The position numbers and the translations under genes are program-made. Positions 57,801 through 64,000 of a stretch of 64,000 nucleotides of DNA are shown piece by piece (position 1 is the stretch's first letter; each line of letters opens with the position of its first letter). The notes beneath the pieces are model-generated. The model was given only the letters and a program-made list of their open reading frames with translations. It was not told where the DNA came from and searched no databases. Source of the DNA: Takakia lepidozioides (Eukaryota > Streptophyta > Takakiopsida > Takakiales > Takakiaceae); the NCBI GenBank assembly GCA_030704615.1, contig CM060732.1, forward strand, positions 47,599,053 through 47,663,052, in the 5' to 3' direction.

Positions 57801-60800
57801 TCAAATGGCTCATGAGAAGCCACCCCTGTATAATGGCTTTCATATAGATGTGAGACTGTGATCTGGATGTACCCAGGGGGGCAATTTGATGTTTATTAGT
57901 TGTTTTTATCATGATTGAGATATCTCTATATTATGGCATTCTTTTCGAGAAATTTTACCTCTCGACCGAACTTTTCCCAAAAGTGTTGGAGAGCGAATAG
58001 AGAAGGTTAGAACAGGAAGAGACAGTCTCCATGCATAAAAGAATCAAACCTCTTGAATTACTGGGTTCTATGCTGCAGTCTGTTTTCATCATTACGATCA
58101 TCCAGGGCCATCTCCACATGGGTTCTACAACCACCTGAGTGGTATATTTGCAGTAGGCACCTGTTGACAGCAGTGCCATCATGACGTGTAGTTACACCCC
58201 TCTACCCATCAGAATGAACTCTAAGCAAAAGTCTCTGATGCAGGTGGTGTATGAGACAACTGGGTTTTTAGAAAAGAACAGGGACTTGCTGCATTGGGAT
58301 CTGCTACAGCTACTGGCAACCTGTGACTGCTCATTGCCACAGCTCTTTGCGGCCTCTATTGGAGAGGGTGTGCTCAGTCCTGCACGGCGGATGAATGGCA
58401 CTGAATCCCTAAAGCAAAGTGTGGCAGCAAAGTTCAAGGTAGACTCTTGGTTGGTTCACCATGTCATTCTTGCTGTCCATTGATAGGGACTTTGTTCCAA
58501 GCGGTGTTAAAGTGTCTGAATGTTTTTCTCTACCAGTTTCAATGTGGGATCTTGCACATGCCGCCCAGATGGGTGTCAAAAGGTTCTGATAGATGGGAAA
58601 ACGGTTGCTTGTGGAAGTCTATCTCTAAACAATTGTTGGGAAGTCATGTTGTTGCTTCTCCAGTGTGATCTCAGTGTCGTTTCCTCAACAACTATCTGCT
58701 AGAGGATCTTGTGATTAAATTCCTTTGACTCTCAGCATCTTGTGGGTGGTGCAGGGCCAATTAAATAAGCTGATGCAGAGACTGGAGAGCACAGAGCCGC
58801 ATTTTATAAGGTGCATAAAGCCCAACAAACTGCAGCTCCCAAGTACCTTTGGGCAAGAGCTGGTTCTGCAGCAGCTACGATGTTGTGGGGTCCTGGAAGT
58901 GGTCCGTATCTCGCGCTCTGGCTACCCCACCCGCCAATTCCAAGACGAGTTCGCCGAGAGGTCATTTTGCCTTCCACCTGTATCTCAAGCATGCAAGTGT
59001 GAACCCAAGGCCTGTGTGGTCATTGATTGTCTACTAGGAAGTCTGTCAGCTATTGCCCTCACCTGCCAGCAAGCTCCTGTGTGAAAGCAACACCCCTTCG
59101 TCCTAATGCTGTGTAACTTGTGAGCTAGCTTAAATAGTGGCTAGCATGAGGATTGCAATCCTTTATTGGTTCTCTTTTGGTTGGTCCAGACCCGGACATC
59201 TTGGAAAGCTTTCGTAGTGGCCAACTTGGAATGCAGGTACGGGCTCTTACTTCCAAAAAAATTAGCAGCCCAGCAGGATACGTTGAGTGTGTGTGTTGCA
59301 ATTTTGCACGAGTTTGGTGTTGCTCAAGAAATGTACCAAGTTGGTCTCACGAAGCTGTTTTTTCGGGCTGGACAGGTATCTTCACCACCTTAACAAGTTA
59401 TGCTAGCTGCTGTCCCCCTCACTCAGACATGAAAACACTCACATCTTGGGATGTGCTTGTATCAGCCAAATCATAAACATTTGGAGGGAAATTCTCAGTC
59501 AGTAAACTGCTCGTAGTAAAGAGGAAATCCGTTCCATGGGGCAAGGATCTGCTTTATCCATTGTGTTCATGCCTTCGTCTCAAGCAGTACAGTTGAGAGC
59601 ATGTAGTGATTTGATTGACATCTTGTGGTACCTCTCCCCACTGGCATATTTGATTTCGGAGATGATGCATAGAAGTGTGCTCCAGTTGGTCAAGGCTGTT
59701 GTGGTGGCCTCTTAAGCTCTGTATGCCCAGTGTTTTCTTTTGTGCTATCCCTCTATCCTACACATTATGATTGCATTTATCTGATGAAGTAGTTCTTTTT
59801 GCATGGTGGTAGCTTGAAGACTCTTTATTTTCTTGAATTTTGAATCCAAGTTATGTGGAGGTTCTCATGCAGATAGGAATGCTGGAGGATCTGAGGCTGC
59901 GAACTCTTCATTGCATTATTGGTGTGCAAAGCCAGTACAGGAGCTACAAGGTTCGGTGCCAGTTTATTCAGCTGCGAAAAGTGACAATATTCTTACAAGC
60001 TTGTAAGCTTCGTCACGTGAGTCGCTTCATCTTGGATCATAAAAGAAGTGGGGTATGCAGGAAATGAGAGACGCTGAGGAAATTGAGCGCTAGTAGGAAC
60101 ATGCAAGTCTCATAGGATGGCAGGAGGGACATAAACTGCTGTAGTCATAACCTTTAGGGATCATTTGACATTGCATATAGCTGACTCATTATCGGGTGTT
60201 GTTCTTAACAAAAGAGTGAGTGGTCATGGGCATGGATAGTGGTGAGAGGAGCACAAGCAAGGTGGCAATATGAGGAACTATTGCAGAGACACAAGGCAGG
60301 TGTGATCATTCAAAAGTATATGAGAAGGCATAGAGTGCGCTGCAGCTACCTTTCAAGGAGGAAGATGGTGGTGTTAGTGCAAACAGGTATTGAACTTCCC
60401 CCCGTTTGAGGCCCAATAACTCATTTATCTTCCATTTCACACTAGTTAGTATTGTGATTGCATGTCTCCAACTTAGCTCTAAACTCACTAGAGGTTAGAG
60501 GAGATACAAATACTCAAGGTAATTGTGTGAGAGAAAAAGCAAGGAAAGAAAACAAGTAAAGTAGGAGGGGAATGTAGCCCCTTTGATATTTCCTTGTATC
60601 AAAGTTAGAAGTAAGTGAGACGTGGGTATGAAGGATTTGAGTCTTTAGCTACCCCTTAGGAGGAAGAGGCTATGGAAGTTTCATCACGTCCTTGAGAGAC
60701 CCCAAAAGCTTCCGGAAGCTCCTCACCTCTTAAGAGCTTTCTGGAAGCTCCTAAGCAAGAAGCTTCTACAAGCTCCTTCAAAGCTAGCTAAATTATGCAG

Positions 60801-63800
60801 GGTAAACAAGGGGTTGAGCTGCCCTATTTCTCCACACTCCCACTCAGGGAAGTACCCTTGTGCGTTAGACTCAGTACTTCTCTCAGATGTTCAGATTGAG
60901 GTTTAGCAATAGCATTTGTAAGATTGTTTCCTATCGTATCACTAGTTGGACAATGAACGACAGATACTTCTTGACTTTCTACTTTCTCTCTAACAAAATG
61001 ATGTCGCACATCTATATGTTTGCCACGCATCTCGCGATTCTTAGTTATTACTATGCATCCTTGACTGTCCTCAAATAATTTTGTTGTGGATTGTTGAGCA
61101 TATCCCAACTCTTGTGGGAGTCCTCGTAGCCATACTGCCTCCTAAGATGCCACCGATCCCGCCAAGTATTCTGCCTCTGTTGTCGATAGTGCCACTGTTG
61201 GTTGCTTTCTGCTATTCCAACTTATAGGTGCTTCGCAAAGCATGAATACGTATCCCGTAGTAGACCTCCTGTTATCTAAATCACCTGTCCAATCGACATT
61301 GGTGAATCCTACGAGTGATGTAGCATTCTGCTCCTTCAACCAAATACAATACCATGTTTTTAGTACCTTAATGTATCGAAAAATTCACACAACTGCTTGC
61401 CAATGTGTAGGCCACAGGTTTTCCAAAAACCTGCTAACTGTTCCCACTGCTACTGCAATATCCGGTTGTGTTCCTGTAGCCAAATATATAAAACACCCTA
61501 CTACCTCTCTACACGGCACATCACGCGTAGTCTCTCTATCTTCCTTGGTTTTTGCCTCAAGTTCCTTGGATAGTCTTGGTCCAGGCTCCATGTATGATTA
61601 TTTGTTGTCCTACATCTGCCGCACGACTAAGGGAAAACAAGCTCCTTCCCAATGGAGGAACATGGAGTACCCATTTGGTAATCTTCTCCGTTAGACCATC
61701 ATTGGTCTCAATCATGGCTTTAATGTTTACACAGCCAATTACCTCAATCCACCTCCCGCGCTCAACAATCTTTACCTCCAATGGATCTATTACCTTGTAA
61801 TTCATCATCCACTCTTTGTTATGTGACATGTGGTCCGTAGTTCCGGAGTCCAGTATGCACTTGTCACCTTTTTGGTGTCCATCTCTCAAAGAAATCAATA
61901 AAGCCTAGTGTGTGATCATCACCATTTAGACCTGCAACATTGGCTTCATTTTGTGTAGCTTGGTTTTTCCGCTCCTCTTTCTTGTCTTCTCCTTCGCATT
62001 GAGAAGCATAATGACCAAGCTCTCCTCACTTAAATCATTTGATTTTGCTCGTCTTTGGATTGGCCCTTGAATTTTGACATTCCTCTGGTTCCTTGTTCTT
62101 CATCGAACTCAGTCTCATACTTGATTTCTCCTTCACTTTTTTTTCTTTTGTTGCCTCACGAATTAATCTCTGCTCAAGATATCTCATCTCAAGTGCATCT
62201 CCTCCCATTTACTCAACAGTGAGTCTTAGGGTATTACAAGATTTCGGCAACTTCTAAGAAGAATCATACAAAGTAGATCATCTTGTATTGAACTTCCTGC
62301 TGATGCTAATGGCTTTGCAGATTATGTGAAACTTACTTATATGTTTTCCATATCACTCACTGCCGTACTAGTAGAAAGGAGATTGGAGAACAAGAATATA
62401 TTGCTAGCTACCCTTTTCCCTTCAAATTTGGCTTTAAGCATTTCCCATGCTTCCCTTGCTGTTTGGGCATTCCACACTTGCTCGACTTGATCAGCAGCTA
62501 AACATAAGATGATTGCATTAAGTGCATTTTCAGTTTTCTCTTGAAGTTCTTCCAAATCCATAATGAGACTATTCACACATCCATCACTACTAGATTCCAC
62601 CTTTTCTTGAGGGACTTTCTAATGACATCATGCCACAGACCCTTTGAGTTGGATAAGACTTTGCATCTTTATCTTCCAAATCCCACAATTCTGACCTGTG
62701 AATAAGACTTTTGACCCAGAACTCCGTACTCTAGGATTTGGCAAACGACACCACCTTGGTTCTACGTGTTGATGCTCCTCTTCGCACCACACTTCCTGGC
62801 TGTTCTTCACTTGGTGCTGCCACTGAACACCACACTTCCTAGCTGCTCTTTCACTTGTTGCTCCAACAAACACCACGCCTCCACCTCTTGACCCTCCTCC
62901 TTAGTGCTTTGGCACTTAGTTTCTAATTCTTTCTCTTTGCACGATTAACGTCGCAGGCTCATAACCTATTGTGATTACATGTGTCCAGCTTAGTTCTAAA
63001 CTCGCTAGAGGTTAGAGGAGATCCAAACACTAATTGTAAGAGAGAAAGCAAGGAGAGAAACAAGGAGAGAATGAAGGGAAGGCAACGGGATTTGAGTCCT
63101 TAGCTACCCCTTAGAAGAAAGAGCCTATGGAAGCTTCATCACCTCCTTGAGAGACCCTAAAAGCTTCCGGAAGCTTCTCATCTCTTAAGAGCTTTCTAGA
63201 AGCTTCTAGAAGCTGCAGCATCGCTCATAACTGATAAATCTTGAGACTTGGCAGTTGTCCGGAGCTGGTTGGCTCGAAGACAGGCAATTGCCCATCACCT
63301 GTACGTAGGAAAGTTACCAGCTGTTGAAGGTGCTGTACATGAAGCTGCTCCAGCAGAAGAGGAGGCTGTTCTACAAGTAGAAGTTGATGAAGACCGACAT
63401 ACCTTGGTGGATGTGGACGAGGTGCCCAGTGTCAGTAGTTTTACTTCACAAGCCCATCTGTCTGAGAGCTTGGAAGATGAGGTATTATATTTTTCCCTTC
63501 CTATGGAACAGGTTTTAGGGTTGTTATGTCTCATGTAATGTGGCAAGTTGAAATTCGACCATGGAATGGATGGCCAGAGCTAATTAGCTTGGGGGAAGTT
63601 GCAGAAGCTGGAGAAGTTCAAGGTGCAACGCTCATATTTACTGGAACTGCAAAGGCGTGCTGTTATGGCTGAGAAAGCTCTCGAGGAAAAGGAGGAGCAC
63701 AATGGGGTATTGCGTCACCAACTCCAGCATTACACAGCACAGTGGTTAGAGTACGAGGCGAAGATGTCATCTATGGAGGAGATGTGGCAGAAGCAGATGT

Positions 63801-64000
63801 CTTCGATACAGCTTAGCCTAGCTGCTGCCAAAAAGAGCTTGTCTACAGATGAAACTGCATTGCACATTCCCAAAAAGGATGAGGCAGTGAACCTTCATGT
63901 CAGCTGTCCCAGGCATCGTGCGTCCAGGTATTTAATGCCCCAAGAGGAGGGCGACTGTGACTGGGAGGATGAAACCACCATAGGCTGCCTGGAGCACCGG
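51807..64000 (+). CDS. Class VIII myosin heavy chain, 3' end beyond window
   Basis: Plant actin motor of plasmodesmata, endocytosis and the cell plate. Twenty-three phase-consistent exons: 51807-52436, 52579-52680, 52795-52938, 53137-53293, 53512-53539, 54089-54251, 54489-54552, 54737-54750, 55080-55164, 55352-55455, 55900-56038, 56281-56399, 56521-56673, 56980-57069, 57163-57240, 57548-57706, 58244-58438, 58755-58960, 59237-59375, 59873-60002, 60240-60386, 63246-63481, 63605-64000 (open). The N-terminal extension includes [17 protein letters not shown], typical of class VIII. P-loop GESGAGKT spans exons 5 and 6; switch I is NDNSSRF and switch [30 protein letters not shown] and [19 protein letters not shown] are strongly class VIII. 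IQ-type segments (exons 20-22) and a coiled coil ([18 protein letters not shown]) follow. I chose the ATG at 51807; the frame is open but lacks an ATG for 60 bp upstream. Exon 1 as the first coding exon is likely, not proven. Confidence 0.92.
60453..63220 (-). mobile_element. Decayed Ty1/copia retrotransposon in a myosin intron
   Basis: The left LTR (3' LTR on the minus strand) is 60453-60836, bounded by TGTGATTG and CTCCACA. The right LTR, 62970 to about 63220, shares most of that sequence but has an internal deletion and has lost its outer end. Between them, reading the minus strand, are gag pieces (about 62876-62337, including [20 protein letters not shown]), an aspartic protease ([13 protein letters not shown], about 61860), the end of reverse transcriptase ([20 protein letters not shown], about 61500) and RNase H ([20 protein letters not shown], about 61300; then [13 protein letters not shown]). 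Integrase and most of reverse transcriptase are missing, and both N-terminal cysteine positions of the zinc knuckle near 62030 read TGA. A purine-rich tract adjoins the left LTR. Confidence 0.85.

Overview
This window is nuclear DNA from a land plant. It holds a class VIII myosin, a plant-type SMT2 sterol methyltransferase and a PLS-class PPR protein with a DYW domain. Genes are split by many GT-AG introns, and LINE, LTR and SINE-like debris is scattered between and inside them. The gag and reverse-transcriptase families and the very regular PPR array suggest a bryophyte, lycophyte or fern rather than a flowering plant; that placement is inference. All exon coordinates below were worked out by hand from protein-family similarity, GT-AG signals and reading-phase continuity.

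Layout. 0.2-2.8 kb (+): organellar class-I release-factor-like (GGQ) protein. 4.0-13.7 kb (-): replicative helicase subunit MCM2, 17 exons. 13.7-15.6 kb: divergent intergenic region with E2F-like sites, CT/GA microsatellites and LINE 3' ends. 15.6-16.7 kb (+): single-exon SMT2. 18.3-28.1 kb (-): FANCJ/BRIP1-type iron-sulphur DNA helicase, about 28 exons. 29.2-32.4 kb (-): intronless PPR-DYW RNA-editing factor. 32.4-38.1 kb: non-coding copy of a duplicated block carrying a dead myosin 5' end. 38.6-41.7 kb (-): single-exon VPS18. 41.8-46.1 kb: intergenic DNA with retroelement fragments. 46.2-52.6 kb: second copy of the duplicated block, with a dead PPR 5' end and a reverse-transcriptase element. 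51.8-64 kb (+): functional-looking class VIII myosin, running off the window and carrying a decayed Ty1/copia element in one intron.

The main discovery is a segmental duplication of a PPR-to-myosin block, with VPS18 now lying between the copies. Copy A (31.9-38.1 kb) keeps an intact PPR gene and a broken myosin start. Copy B (46.2-53.9 kb) keeps an intact myosin and a broken PPR start. The copies also act as empty-site and filled-site references for two retroelement insertions. In copy A the myosin exons 2-5 region is present as two adjacent inverted pieces.

MCM2 and the FANCJ-type helicase both work at replication forks, and both have the same 11-base E2F-type element upstream, which suggests shared S-phase control. 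The other genes look like ordinary housekeeping loci (organelle translation, sterol synthesis, vacuolar tethering, organelle RNA editing, actin-based transport). I found no CRISPR array, rRNA or convincing tRNA gene.
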